Source: Ciona savignyi
Taxonomy: Eukaryota > Chordata > Ascidiacea > Phlebobranchia > Cionidae
Reading direction: 5' to 3'
Assembly (NCBI GenBank): GCA_000149265.1
Contig: CH003204.1
Location: 650,965 to 714,964 of the forward strand
DNA length: 64,000 nucleotides
Position 1 is the stretch's first letter. Each line of letters opens with the position of its first letter. The notes under the pieces were generated by a model that worked only from the letters and a program-made list of their open reading frames with translations, had not been told where the DNA came from and did no database searches. Of the stretch, positions 23,222-34,005 are shown one piece after another. Both the position numbers and the translations under genes were made by a program.

Positions 23222-23325
23222 CTTTCACCACGGTTCGAACCCATGATGAGATCTCATCCCAAAGACCGTTTTTTTATAGTCGGTATTGTATCGGTGGCGC
23301 AATCCATTCGGTCACACGACCGAAC
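23222..23325 (-). repeat. SINE-2 copy
   Basis: Reverse copy with CGGTTCGAACCCATGATGAG, a T run, and GTCACACGACC at its right end. Confidence 0.7.
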
Positions 23326-23549
23326 AAGATGTACTAAGTGTGATAATGTCACTAGGGTAATGCAACATTTGGTACTTTAAATAATAAATCCGCGTGGTGG
23401 TGCAAGCACACTTTTTACTCTGATACTAAAACTTCCTATTGACAAACCCATCATGGGCTTAAAACTTAACTCGATAAAAAATAAAGCCGACGGTTCTTGA
23501 AAATCATATCGAGAGTATATATAATAATATTTTTGGGCCATGTTTTTAT

Positions 23550-24010
23550 GAGTCCAACTAATAAGAAAAAAATGTTAAAAACCATAATTTTCTGCAATCA
23601 CGTAAACCACATCTTAAAGTGTGATTATAAAAATCCCCGTAAACTGCCAAACTGTCTACACTAGAACAGCATGTCTGTGTTTAAGATCTTTATTAACCTA
23701 GTCACTGACATGTTTTTGAAATGGCACAGATTTTTTTAACCGAGCCAAGTTTCGAGCCCATGATGGGCTCGTCACCAGGACCGTTTTTAGTATAAGAGTT
23801 GGTATATGTATCGGTCGCGTTAACCATTCGACCACACGACCTTACGAAATAGCACAGATTCACAAAAAAACAAGCTCCTGAAGCCGTACAAATGCCACTT
23901 TGAGGAATAAAAGAATCTATGGGAATTCCCTATTGTGTGACAGTAACATAAACAATGGTGCGCTGTGGTGGATGTCTGCTAGTCGTCACTTCCTGAAACA
24001 TAGAGATTTA
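23550..24010 (+). repeat. Duplicated block upstream of peptide copy 2
   Basis: Sequence around CCCCGTAAACTGCCAAACTG, AAGATCTTTATTAACCTAGTCA, GGTGCGCTGTGGTGGATG and GTCGTCACTTCCTGAAA recurs in the same order at about 32,530-32,830, upstream of copy 4. The copy here is interrupted by a SINE-2 (23,734-23,843) absent from the other. Confidence 0.8.
23734..23843 (-). repeat. SINE-2 with 15-bp target duplication and a paralogous empty site
   Basis: A reverse SINE-2 is flanked by GAAATGGCACAGATT on the left (from 23,718) and GAAATAGCACAGATT on the right (from 23,846). The duplicate block at about 32,680 reads AAATAGCACAGATTC without an insertion. This fixes the element ends and shows that insertion came after the block duplication. 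Confidence 0.85.
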
Positions 24011-24141
24011 TAATTAAAAAATTACAAAATATTGTGTTTTTTTTTTGGATTGTTTACCATTAAGTGTGTTCGTCTAATGATTTAGCCACCCCCAAATAGA
24101 AAACAAATACATTTCTTGTTTAACAAGCATAACTTTCTTGT

Positions 24142-24255
24142 ACGGTTGTGTGGACGAATGGTCAACGCGACTGGTACATATACTGAATTATATATACAAC
24201 AAAAACGATCTGAGCAACAAGTATTCGAAATTCAGCCAGGTGACAAAAAATAACT
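24142..24255 (+). repeat. SINE-2 copy
   Basis: Forward copy: GGTTGTGTGGACGAATGGTCAACGCGACTGG (A-box region), ATATACTGA, then a degenerate B-box region (AGTATTCGAAATTC) and an A-rich tail. Confidence 0.65.
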
Positions 24256-25102
24256 CTCAGTTTTATTGTAACTAAGTTTGTTTACAAAGGAAATCCAAAG
24301 CTACCACATCTTTAAATACACTACACAATCTAAGCCGCAGTCAACGTTTCCGAATGAAATTTGAAATGGGAAATATGCTTATTACTCCAGTCCTGCTATG
24401 TTAACTAAGATTACTACGAATTTATTGTTTTGAAACCTTATTATTGTTACCATATATGCATGGACTTTGAACCCGATATAAATATTTAAGTTGATTGGGC
24501 CGGTATTCTTACATTTTGTGCGATTCAATACACGAGATCTTACACGCGGAGATCAAATTCCGTACTGAACCCCTGTCTTCGTGGATTGCATTGTATAATC
24601 ATTAATTTTAATATAAAAAACTTTTCCACGTCATACCTTATATTTTTATTAAATTTTGCGTCTGTCTTCGTTTTCCGTTTTGCGTATTTTTATTTCAAGC
24701 GCGCGCTGTTTCTTAAACGCTTTTTCAAATTCGCAATTTACCGAACTACTTATATGCAAATTTCTTTTTCCACGGACCTTTTACCAATCGCCCTTCTTTA
24801 ATTCAGAGCATCTTAGCTTTATAGCAAAACCAGCACATATCATGAACAGTAAAGTTCAACATAAACATTCCGCACTGAGCATATTTAATGGGGTATAGGG
24901 CAATGACCGCTAAAACAATGCCTTATCTAAGAACACAACCGACCAGGTAGTAAATGATTCGTATATGAAACCCTTTAGGTGGAAAGCGACGCACAAACCA
25001 ACCGAGGTAATCGATCACACATACGAGTATAGCCCGTCAGCTTATAGGTTGGGGGATCAAAACCAGCCACATGCACTTAACCACATAGCTTAACGGTTAG
25101 AC

Positions 25103-25426
25103 CAGTGCTTCTCAAATGGTGCGCCGCGGCGTACTGGTGCACCACAGGGGTTAGCTAGGTGCGCCACACTTGCATTTTGTAAATTTACGACAGAAGTGCA
25201 TATATCATAAACTACTAAATGGTGTTTGGTTCGTTCTTTTCCATTGTGACGTTAGTTCTACATTAACTGTTGAAAAGCAAGAGCGCTCAAGAAACAGTAA
25301 TTTATTATTTTTCCTAAATTGTTGGGGTATTTAGCATATTGTTTTGACTCCCCGTGCAAAGTGCGCCCGTTCGTTTCTTAATTGGTCTCGGGTGCGCCAC
25401 GAGGCCAAAAAGATCGAGAAACACTG
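25103..25426. mobile_element. hAT-type MITE with perfect 8-bp target duplication
   Basis: A 324-bp non-autonomous element. The ends are CAGTGCTTCTCAA and, reversed, CAGTGTTTCTCGA, with one mismatch in the first eleven bases. It is flanked by GGTTAGAC at 25095-25102 and 25427-25434. An 8-bp duplication with CAGTG termini is typical of hAT transposons. There is no transposase; it is internally low in coding potential. Confidence 0.92.
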
Positions 25427-25893
25427 GGTTAGACAAAGTATTATTTCTCTACCGCACAATAATAACGACAGACTTGTGAGCAAATGCCCAATTTGGAAAC
25501 TTGTAAGCTAATATATAAGGTAAGCCAAAAAATCTTCGCCATGAGATTTTGTTCATTCTTATCTCTGACCAGGCGAATGCAGCAATTCTTTCTTAGGTAA
25601 AGCATTTGCAAATTTCCAGACGCCTTCCTTTCGGTTTCGTTCGTTCAGGGTGGTTTGGAGCTACTGAACTATTGCCGGATTTAACGGATATCAGTTTTCC
25701 CAATAGACTTATCAAACAATTCTTTTAAAATTTCGAAGTCTGTAGAAAAGGACTGAATAGTATAAAGAAATGCGTGGGGCCCGGGTTATCTATTTTCAGG
25801 ATACCCCAACGCTTTTAAGTAAGAAGAGAAGCCCGCCACATAATAAACCGGAGGTTAGATCAATGATTTCAATTGAGTCGCTGTTAGTTTCGA

Positions 25894-25903
25894 GGGAAAT
25901 ACT
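25894..25903 (+). promoter_or_regulatory. kappa-B-like motif upstream of peptide copy 2
   Basis: GGGAAATACT, present at the equivalent place in copy 1. Copy 3 has AGGAAATACT and copy 4 has ATAAATACT. It resembles a weak Rel/NF-kappaB half-consensus, which would fit an immune effector; binding is untested inference. Confidence 0.35.
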
Positions 25904-25930
25904 TTTCAGCGCCTCTTACCTCCATTCCTC

Positions 25931-25937
25931 TATAAAA
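25931..25937 (+). promoter_or_regulatory. TATA box of peptide copy 2
   Basis: TATAAAA starting exactly 70 bp before the ATG at 26001, within a conserved CTCTATAAAACAGAGCA context. Confidence 0.75.
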
Positions 25938-26000
25938 CAGAGCATTTTCTTCAGGTTTTTATTCTGTTATTCGTACAGCTGAAGCCGACACGAAGAAAAG

Positions 26001-27290
26001 ATGAAGACTCAGACATTGCTCGCCGTTTTATTCATGTGTTTGCTAGTCGTTGACATGGGCGATGCTCTTATTTGTTATCGCCGTCGAAGAATATTTCGTC
26101 GCAGGCGCTGCATCTTCAGACGTCGACGGTAAGTCATTTGATTTTACGAAACTATCAATCTATGGGTTTTCCAATTTTAGATTGTTGTTATATTGGTTTC
26201 ACTTTCAATAAGATATTTATTTTTATCCCTTAATTTGAAATATACATGGGCGTTTAACCCAAGGGCAATTGTCAAAATACTTTGCGCCAACCGTCGGGTT
26301 ACCGCAACTATTGCAGTGTGCTGTGTGTATTTAAGATGTACCTTTAATTTTGCAAACCCCCTAATTTGCACTAACTCGCTAATATAATCGTTTTTAATTA
26401 CCTGTATTTTACAGATTTGTCCGAAGACGTTTTGGGGACATGAGCAATACACAAGGTTAGCGTTATTTGCCAATTAAACTACTTTTAGTTTACCTGGCCA
26501 AGTCTTTAACACGTAATAAGCTTGTCACTAAGACCAACATACACAGAACAGAGAAATGTTTTATCCTCGTGATTGAAGAAACACAAAGCGTTATCACACG
26601 GGCAATCGTCAGACCTCATACACCCCCACGGGTTACCGAAGTAATTACATAGTGTTGTGTATGATTAAGACGTTCTTTTAGTTTCCTTTAAACCAATAAT
26701 TGACTGGGTTAAAGCAATGTCTGCTAAGACCCACTAAGCTATTCAGTCTGCTAAGAAAAAATACTGAATCGATTATAAAACATGAATACCGTTTTCTTCT
26801 TTCAACTGTACAGAAAACGGTAAAATACCTAATGGTAATTAGGTATACCGATTTCTGTGCAAAAATGGTCTAGGCAACGAGCACATCCGTTCGATACTGG
26901 GCTCGAAAAAAAAATAACTTTGCCAAAACGAAAGCTTGTGCTGCCAAATGATCAGCACGACTGATTCATACACATAATTCTGCATTTTTAAAAAGTTAAC
27001 GACAAAACTGGTTACAGTTAATGAAATAGAATCTGTGTAACACTATGCAATCCCACAATATGCAAATTAGCTAATATAACAAAAATAACACACATTATGT
27101 TAATTAGCTATTTTCTTAAACGGGCTAAACGATAAAACTTGGCACAGTAAAAATAGAAACTGTACCGAAAATATACCCCAATATGCTAATTAGTTATTAT
27201 ATCCAAACAGAAGAAGCATTGGACGAAGACTCGATTCCAATGGAAGACGAACAACTCGATGAGGATAACGAAGATAACAATTCAGAATAA
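26001..27290 (+). CDS. Arg-rich secreted cationic peptide precursor, copy 2
   Basis: Three exons (26001-26128, 26415-26455, 27211-27290) join in phase for 82 residues. The signal peptide is MKTQTLLAVLFMCLLVVDMG followed by DA. The core starts LICYRRRRIFRRRRCIFRRR and continues RFVRRRFGDMSNTQ: 15 Arg, only one Tyr, and two Cys that could form one disulfide or link dimers. The terminal exon is an acidic tail with 14 Asp/Glu in 26 residues. Intron phases match copies 1, 3 and 4, but exon 3 here is terminal where copies 1 and 3 have a short fourth exon. Intron 2 (755 bp) is swollen by SINE-1 and SINE-2 sequence. A poly(A) signal AATAAA lies near 27342. Role as host-defence peptide is inferred. 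Confidence 0.72.
26545..26735 (-). repeat. SINE-1 fragment in intron 2 of peptide copy 2
   Basis: Reverse copy with CGTTATCACACGGGCAATCG, CACGGGTTACCG and AGTGTTGTGTATGATTAAGACG. Another reverse fragment lies in intron 1 at about 26,255-26,345. Confidence 0.65.
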
Positions 27291-28360
27291 CCGAGTTCGC
27301 CGTTGCCGATCATTTAGAGACCTCGGAATCGGATTTTATGAATAAAATAATTAAAAGCAACATTATTGTGGTATTAGTTTCCGGGGGCTTAAGTCAAAAT
27401 TTCCGAAAAACAAACTTTTTTTCGAAGTTCGTACGTTCCGAAAAACAGTCCAAAAAACATTTTTTTTGAACTTCGGACGCTTTGGCGATAATGCACTAAA
27501 AAGCGATTTGTACGTCAGGTTTATCTGAAATAAACCGACCAGTCAGCTGTTGCCTACGAGGGACAAAGGAACCGACGATGTCCGCTATATTGATGGCGTA
27601 ATTAATAGACTTATATCATAGGTTGCAGATCTATGGGCTTAAATTTTTAATGGTGAAAACATATTTTGAGTGACAGCCCTTTTTGTAAGGTCAGTGTGCA
27701 TTGGAACTAAATTTCTCGGTCAAACAAACACATTTTTGGCTATTCGTGCCTTAACGTGTTTTTAACCATTCCACGGTAGCACTTATAAGTTGAGGAAGAG
27801 TGTACCTGTTTAAAAGCGCCACCGATTATATTACAATGCGTAATATTTGTAGTATGGTTTTGTGAAATCACGTAATAGTTGATCTTTGAATATCTTCTTT
27901 CTGATTTATTCCATCTGGTTGCTGCAAAGTGCGATGCAGCATTATTTTATTAAAGTAAGGTACATGCACACCCTTCTCTCCCACGGCAAGAGTCGCTTTC
28001 CCGCACATGTTTTAAGAATTAATTGTAGCAATTTTTATTTAAGTAACCTTTTTAAATTGAATACTTTTATTTTAGTTATTTGACCGTAGTTTCGTCATAG
28101 TATTTCCATTTATAGAAGGTCCTTTTGCGTGTTTTAATGGTGATAAGTGATAACAACATTTATCAATATACGGCTATATGTTGCCATGGCTGTTTTTTAC
28201 ATAGATAAGTTTCGACAGCGAGATAGGCTCTTTACAAGTATAGTATCGATAAAACACAAGGCATTTAGCATTTGCGCTAAACTTTCGACACAGGTAAACG
28301 ATTAATTTTCCACAGGAGAAAGGTTTCCCTTGAAATTAAATGTCTAAATAATTGATATAA

Positions 28361-28620
28361 ATCTCCGCATGGTGGAGCTAGCACAATAGCACATTTTTTT
28401 ATTTTTGTTTTACTGAGCCAAGTTTCGAACCCATGAAGTGCTCGTCACCAGGACCGTTATGTTTCGGTAGCATTTTTTTTTTTTTTTTTTACCGAGCCAA
28501 GTTTCGAACCCATGATAGGCTCGTCACTAGGACCATTTTTTGTATAAGAGTTGGTATAGGTATCGGTAGCGTTAACCATTTGGTCACTAAACTAAAGTGT
28601 GCTAGCACCACCACGCGGAT
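28361..28620. mobile_element. TIR-bounded MITE containing SINE-2 sequence
   Basis: The left end reads CCGCATGGTGGAGCTAGCACA and the right end TGTGCTAGCACCACCACGCGGAT, forming imperfect ~22-bp inverted repeats beside TA-rich flanks. The interior holds two reverse SINE-2 units in series (28,405-28,465 and 28,475-28,595). Lone ends of the same family occur near 16,215, 20,820 and 23,390. I could not assign a superfamily. Confidence 0.65.
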
Positions 28621-28986
28621 TAATTATTTAAACATTACGATTTATTTAAATATCAGGTATATCTTGTACGGTCGTGTGACCGAATGGTTTACGTCACCGA
28701 TACATATACCAATTATATAAAAACAGTCTTAGAGATGAGAACCCATTACGGGCATAAGGTAAGAAAAATCTTACTTTATTCATTAGGTATGAACGAGACC
28801 TATATCCACCCCTCCCGGCCCTATAGAGTTACATTACATCGGTAATGTGTGAACTCGAAAGGCTATAGGTCTGAGCTGCGAGAATTGTATTACTCTGTAG
28901 TAGTGCGGTTAGCCAGCGCTGTCTCCAGTCTCACCACTGGAGGACGTGAATAAAGGTTTTCGGGTTACCTTAAAGAATGGAATGCC

Positions 28987-29241
28987 ACCCCTTCCTACGT
29001 GGCTTGCACGCTGTGGAGAGATGCCTGCGAAAGGTGTCTCTTGCAGCAACCACATCCTAGGGATACCCAGCCCCCCTCCCTACGTGGCTTGCACGCTGTG
29101 GAGAGATACCTGCAAATGGTGTCTCTGCCAGCACCCACATACTAGGGATACCCAGCCCCCCTCCCTACGTGGCTTGCACGCTGTGGAGAGATACCTGCAA
29201 ATGGTGTCTCTGCCAGCACCCACATACAAGGGATACTGCCC
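28987..29241 (+). repeat. 85-bp tandem repeat, three units
   Basis: CTACGTGGCTTGCACGCTG occurs at 28,995, 29,080 and 29,165, each followed by GGAGAGAT(A/G)CCTGC. Units 2 and 3 are nearly identical; unit 1 is diverged. The unit length is not a multiple of three, so the apparent coding on either strand is not conserved as protein. Confidence 0.85.
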
Positions 29242-30246
29242 CGAGTGGATTAATTTCCACATTGCACGTAGGTTTTTTTGTCTAAGACCAACAACTTACG
29301 CTTAGCGCAAAATTTGACTTTTTTTGGCTTTACACCCCCCTCCCCGAAAAAAACTAACTTTGGTGAAAGCCAACGTAAACAACCAATAAATAAAAAAATA
29401 AAAAATTGGTATATCTTATACGTACATCCTTTGTTTTTGCATGCAGAAGCTAATGGGTTTCCAAATTACCAATCCAATCATTTTATCAATGTTTGTAAAA
29501 AAAGTATTAATGTTGGTAAACAATGACACCAATAAAAACAAAATGCTAATATCCGAAAATGTTAAATTCAATTAAAATATTTTATGTTCTTGCTGGGTAT
29601 GAATAAAAATTAATTGCTGCTTAAACTTTTGCAAGTGGCTTTCAAATCATGTTCTGTCTTTAAATTCAGTATCGATGTGTGTCTATTTTATTATATTTCA
29701 TACACGTGGAAATGAAACGTAACGATTTGTTTAGATTTATTATTCGGGTTATTGCTAGGTAATTTGAGATATATTTTTTTTATTTTGGTAATTTATTTAG
29801 TACTTCTACAAGTTCCAATTTAAGTTCAATCTCCAAATTAAATTTTGCTACATAATCTAAAAGTTAAAGTTTGCTCTTTTGGGCCGATTTTTTAGCAGAC
29901 TCACAAGCTAAACGTTTCATTTCTGTCAGAGGTGGGCAGACATTTAGTATTATTTGCATATGCAAATTTCTAAACCCTTCTTTATTTATTTTTTTAACGG
30001 GTTAGGTTTCGATCTTATTGTAGGTTTACCAGTAGTACCGTTTTGGTATAGAATTGTATATAAAATACACTAAATTGTTAAAATAAATGCGTAGTCGGTT
30101 GTCGCTTTGCATACAGGTACTATTTCGCTTTCAGAAAGGAAGGGAATTCTAGCGTGGAATAACCCAGAGGTTATCTCATAGGTGTCAGGCGAGTTGGTGT
30201 TAGTTTCGGAGGAAATACTGAACCACGACTCATACCTTCATTTCTC

Positions 30247-30253
30247 TATAAAA
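30247..30253 (+). promoter_or_regulatory. TATA box of peptide copy 3
   Basis: TATAAAA starting exactly 70 bp before the ATG at 30317, followed by CAGAGCAGTTTCTTCAGG as in copies 1 and 2. Confidence 0.75.
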
Positions 30254-30316
30254 CAGAGCAGTTTCTTCAGGTTTTTATTCTGTTTTTCGTACAGCTGAAG
30301 CCGACACGAAGAGAAT

Positions 30317-31382
30317 ATGAAGACGCAGACATTGCTCGCCGTTTTGTTCATGTGTTTGCTGGTCGTTGATTTTAGCGATGGATATTATTACTACTACCGC
30401 AGAAGAACATTTTACCGTCGGCGTTTTTACTGGACCAGACGCAGAATGTAAGTTTCATTTAATTTTACCCGAATGGCTTTTTATATTATTGCAAATTCTA
30501 CGTTGTAGCCTAATAATTATCATACTCTCAATTTGTTTAACTGTACTTTACAGATTCTGGCGTAGACGCTTTTATTATGGTGATTCGAGTAAAATGCAAG
30601 GTAAGTTCAATATGTTTATAAACATAACCTAAGTCGGGCTATAATTATTTGTATCCCAGCGCAAAGCACCTTTTATTCATCACCTTAACTCAGTCGATTA
30701 ATGGGTTGTATTAAATAGCTTCAATCATTCACAACCTTGGGTAATAACCTCGGTAATCTGACCGTGGGCATGAGGTAATCTGACGATTGCCCGTGTGATA
30801 CCGCCCTCTCCGATTTTTTTACTCACGGGTTAAAGGAGAAATATTAAAAATAGATAATATTCTAATTACTAATCAACCAAACAGAGGAAGTACAGGAAGA
30901 CGAGCCGATTGTAGAAGATGACCAAGATGTCCAAGGTATGATGTGGAGATATTTATTTACGTGGATGCTGAAAAAGCGTTAGTCGTTATATAGTATATGA
31001 TGGAATATTCCTGTTTATCTCCGTGAATATGAAAACCAAGGTGGTTAACACACGGGCAATCGTAAGATCACCTCGCGACAACCGTCGGGTTACCGGAGCT
31101 ATTGCACTATGTTGTGTATGATAGACACGTTCCTTCAATTTAGTGGAACCAAATATTCTGCTGGGTTCAGGCAATATCAGTTGCCTTGCCCAAGAACACT
31201 ACAGACTAGCTATAAGCGACCAGTTTCGTACCTATAATTTTTAACGATATTCTATACTATTAAGTTTTTATGCTATAACATTGGGCGTATCTATGCGTTT
31301 TGTATATACTTTGTCAATTTAGTACATATATACTAGTGACCACCTTCATTTCCCACTAGACGGTCCACCTTTGGAAGAATAG
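30317..31382 (+). CDS. Arg/Tyr-rich secreted cationic peptide precursor, copy 3
   Basis: Four exons (30317-30447, 30554-30600, 30885-30935, 31360-31382) join in phase for 83 residues. The signal peptide is MKTQTLLAVLFMCLLVVDFS followed by DG. The core starts YYYYYRRRTFYRRRFYW and continues with TRRR, FWRRR and FYYGDSSKMQ: 12 Arg and 9 Tyr, no Cys, net charge about +12. The tail has about 12 Asp/Glu and ends DGPPLEE. It is the closest relative of copy 1, including matching SINEs in introns 2 and 3 and a similar 3' UTR ending in AATAAA (31437-31442). The periodic RRR-aromatic pattern suggests an amphipathic or extended cationic peptide released by proteolysis. Antimicrobial action is inferred from architecture only. 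Confidence 0.74.
31000..31240 (-). repeat. SINE-1 in intron 3 of peptide copy 3
   Basis: Reverse copy (ACACACGGGCAATCG ... GTTGTGTATGATAGACACG ... GGGTTCAGGCAATATCAG ... CTAGCTATAAGCGACCAG) ending in the same flanking sequence as the SINE in copy 1 (TATTCTATACTATTA and ATGCTATAACATTGGGCG, in inverse orientation there). Confidence 0.8.
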
Positions 31383-31449
31383 ACCGATCCAAGAGAATGG
31401 CACCTGAACTCGGAGAACAACTTGTTATATGGTCCCAATAAAATACTGC

Positions 31450-33300
31450 AACCTTATATTGTTATTTATTTCTGCTCGTTCGCACTAAAGAATCAGTAGT
31501 AAGATTGATATTAAGCTAATAAATAATTTTAATATAACGATTGGAAATTAGGAAATACAGCAATGCCAACATAAATAAAGAAGGTCACAATTGCTGTATA
31601 CCCAAATTTTACGTTTAAATTTAATTTATATTTTTTATTATTTTCACCGAGTTAAGTTTCGAAATTACGCGCTATACTAAAACCTTGTATTATAACTTGT
31701 GACTGGATCGGTCACGTTACCCTTTGGTCACACAACAGTTATTTTTTTAATATTTTTGTAACATATTAGGTTTTGAAACCACGATGGAAAGTCACTAAGA
31801 CCATTTTTTGTATATAAGGTATCAGTCGCCTCTATTTGACCACGCCAGGGCTACACCTGTCAACTTTTTTTATTGAGCGAAGTTTTAACCCATAGGCTCG
31901 TCACTAGGACCGTTTTGTATACATAAGTAGGTATATGTATCCGTCGCGCTAATCATTCCACGAAGGGGCTTCCCCGTTTAATTTTGTAAACAAGAAACAT
32001 AAATTTTGAGGAACAAATTTTATTGCATATTGGTTTCAAATTACAGTCTATAGATTTGGCCGCCACTACTGGCTTTACCGACACTGAATAATTGATTTGA
32101 TTATAGACGTGTTTTAACGACTGTCCTTTTTCAGTCTTTTAATCGTTTTCAATTTTTTTCCATAAGGTTCTTTTGTGTGTTTTCCTCGTGGAAATAAAAA
32201 TAATATACTAAACTAATAGCCATAGATCACCGCAAATGCTAAAATGCGATCGGTGTCAGCTCGCAGCTTTCCATATATTATACAAGATGAAAATTCCTTA
32301 ATTACTGTTTGTTACAATCAGTTTTCCGTTGTGGTGATTTAAATGGCTGTGTATGCGAAGGTAAATTCGGTTCGTTTGCCTACGCATTTTAACACGTAAT
32401 TTCTTGCACGCAAAATTGAGCGCGTTTTCTTAATTGGCATATTATGTCCAGTCGCCTGAACGCCTGCATTTTAACATCCACACATTACAAGTGTAAAAAC
32501 GTTTTAGCAAAGTAAGTTCTTTCTGTGTATTTTAACATATTGTCATGGAAAAATAAACGTCACTGTCCGAAAAATAGAACCGTAAACTGGCAAACTATCT
32601 GCCCCAGAATAATTAGTCTTTTACCATATAAGATCTTTATTAATCCGGTCATTTATATGTTTTTAAAAATAGCACAGATTCTTAAAAAATACGCACATAT
32701 TACCGTTCATATACCATTTCGAGAAAGAGCAAATCTAGGGGGATTTCCCATTGTGAGACAGTATACAAACAATGCGCTCCGCTATGGTGGACGGTTGCCA
32801 GTCGTCACTTCCTGAAATATAAAGATTTAAAAATTTTTGATTTTTTAAAGAGTCACAAAACTGTGATTTATGTTTCATCATCACGTGTGTTTCAGTATTT
32901 ATTTGGCTTCCCCAGAAAAGAAAAACAAATGCTTTTAAATATTTCTTATTAAAAAACAAAATCTTTTTTGTGTTGTAACAAAAATATAAAATCAAAAAAT
33001 AAAATCCTTTTTTGTAAAAAAAATATAGCAAGGAATTCCAAACCTAACATTTATGAATATAAAAGAAGCAGATGGTTAGAAAATGCTGCTAAATAATGTT
33101 TTAGTTCGTGAAGGGCCGTTTTAAGAAAGTGAAACGCGGCTCATTGATCATAGTTACTTAGAACTTTTTATTATTTCCACATTAAGCTAAGTCTTTAATT
33201 TTGCAGCTGCAAAGCACTGGCTGCATTGAATATCTTTATTTGCCATGCACCAATTTCCTATTCATTAAAGGTTTTTAAAGACTAATAAACTAAAATCTTA
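31450..33300. other. Spacer between peptide copies 3 and 4
   Basis: No gene seen. There are three reverse SINE-2 copies or fragments (about 31,645-31,740, 31,765-31,845, 31,865-31,965), the duplicated block at 32,530-32,830, then AT-rich sequence. Confidence 0.5.
32530..32830 (+). repeat. Duplicated block upstream of peptide copy 4
   Basis: Paralogue of the block at 23,550-24,010, recognisable by ACCGTAAACTGGCAAACT, AAGATCTTTATTAAT, AAATAGCACAGATTC and GTCGTCACTTCCTGAAA. It lacks the SINE-2 seen in the other copy. Confidence 0.8.
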
Positions 33301-33307
33301 AATTTAT

Positions 33308-33394
33308 TGCGTGGAACGCCGGTTATCCATTTCCAGGATACCCCAACGCTTTTCAGTAAGAAGAGAAGCCTGCCACACAATAAACCGGATATAA
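33308..33394 (+). promoter_or_regulatory. Orphan copy of the peptide-gene upstream region
   Basis: GGTTATCCATTTCCAGGATA, CCCCAACGCTTTTCAGTAAG and CACACAATAAACCGGA match the distal promoter of copies 2 (from 25,785) and 4 (from 33,850), but no TATA box or signal-peptide exon follows before the copy 4 promoter begins about 460 bp later. It is probably a truncated duplication. Confidence 0.65.
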
Positions 33395-33998
33395 TAGCTT
33401 ATAGTATATTTCCATGAAATCTGAATGACCTAATAAGATTTATAATTAAAATAAATTTAAAACAGCGTCGTCGCTAAATAATATCTTAGCTGCCTGGCCC
33501 TGTTAAATGCATGACTTCGCATAGAGAACCAGCAGAATTATTTTGCAGCAATACACACATACATTTTGCCATTTTTGCAATATAAGCCTATATTCTATAA
33601 AAGCTTAAAAGTGAATTTTATTCTATTTTTTGTGGTATTTGGAAACTTTGTGTTTAGCTTATTAATATAATTTATTTTTGTATTTGGAAACTTTGTATTT
33701 GGCTTAATAATATAATTTGCAATTGCAACAAATCTGATCATAATGTATAGAATGCAAATTAAGTTGCATTCTATTTTTTAAATAGGTGCTTTTGGGTTTG
33801 TTTGTTAATTTAAATAATTTAAACATTTAAATAATTTTTGCGTGGACCCACAGTTATCCATTTCCAGGATACCCCAACGCTTTTCAGTAAGAAGAGAAGC
33901 CCGCCACACAATAAACCGGAGGTTAGATCAATGATTTCAATTGAGTTGTTGTTAGTTTTATGATAAATACTGCTTTGCAATGTATACCTCCATTCCTC

Positions 33999-34005
33999 TA
34001 TAAAA
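33999..34005 (+). promoter_or_regulatory. TATA box of peptide copy 4
   Basis: TATAAAA starting exactly 70 bp before the ATG at 34069. The downstream leader is conserved with the other copies; the upstream kappa-B-like motif is degraded. Confidence 0.7.

Larger units (their letters stand above)
27291..30000. other. Spacer between peptide copies 2 and 3
   Basis: No gene recognised. It contains an imperfect inverted repeat around 27,400-27,480 (CGAAGTTCGTACG / GAACTTCGGACG), the TIR element at 28,361-28,620, a forward SINE-2 near 28,670-28,770 and the 85-bp tandem repeat at 28,987-29,241. Open frames here are spurious or repeat-derived. Confidence 0.5.

Noticed and set aside
28946..29305. 119-codon frame with repeated ThrTrp-Ala-type segments
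   Set aside because: It reads through three 85-bp units whose length is not a multiple of three, so each unit is read in a different frame; no conserved protein.
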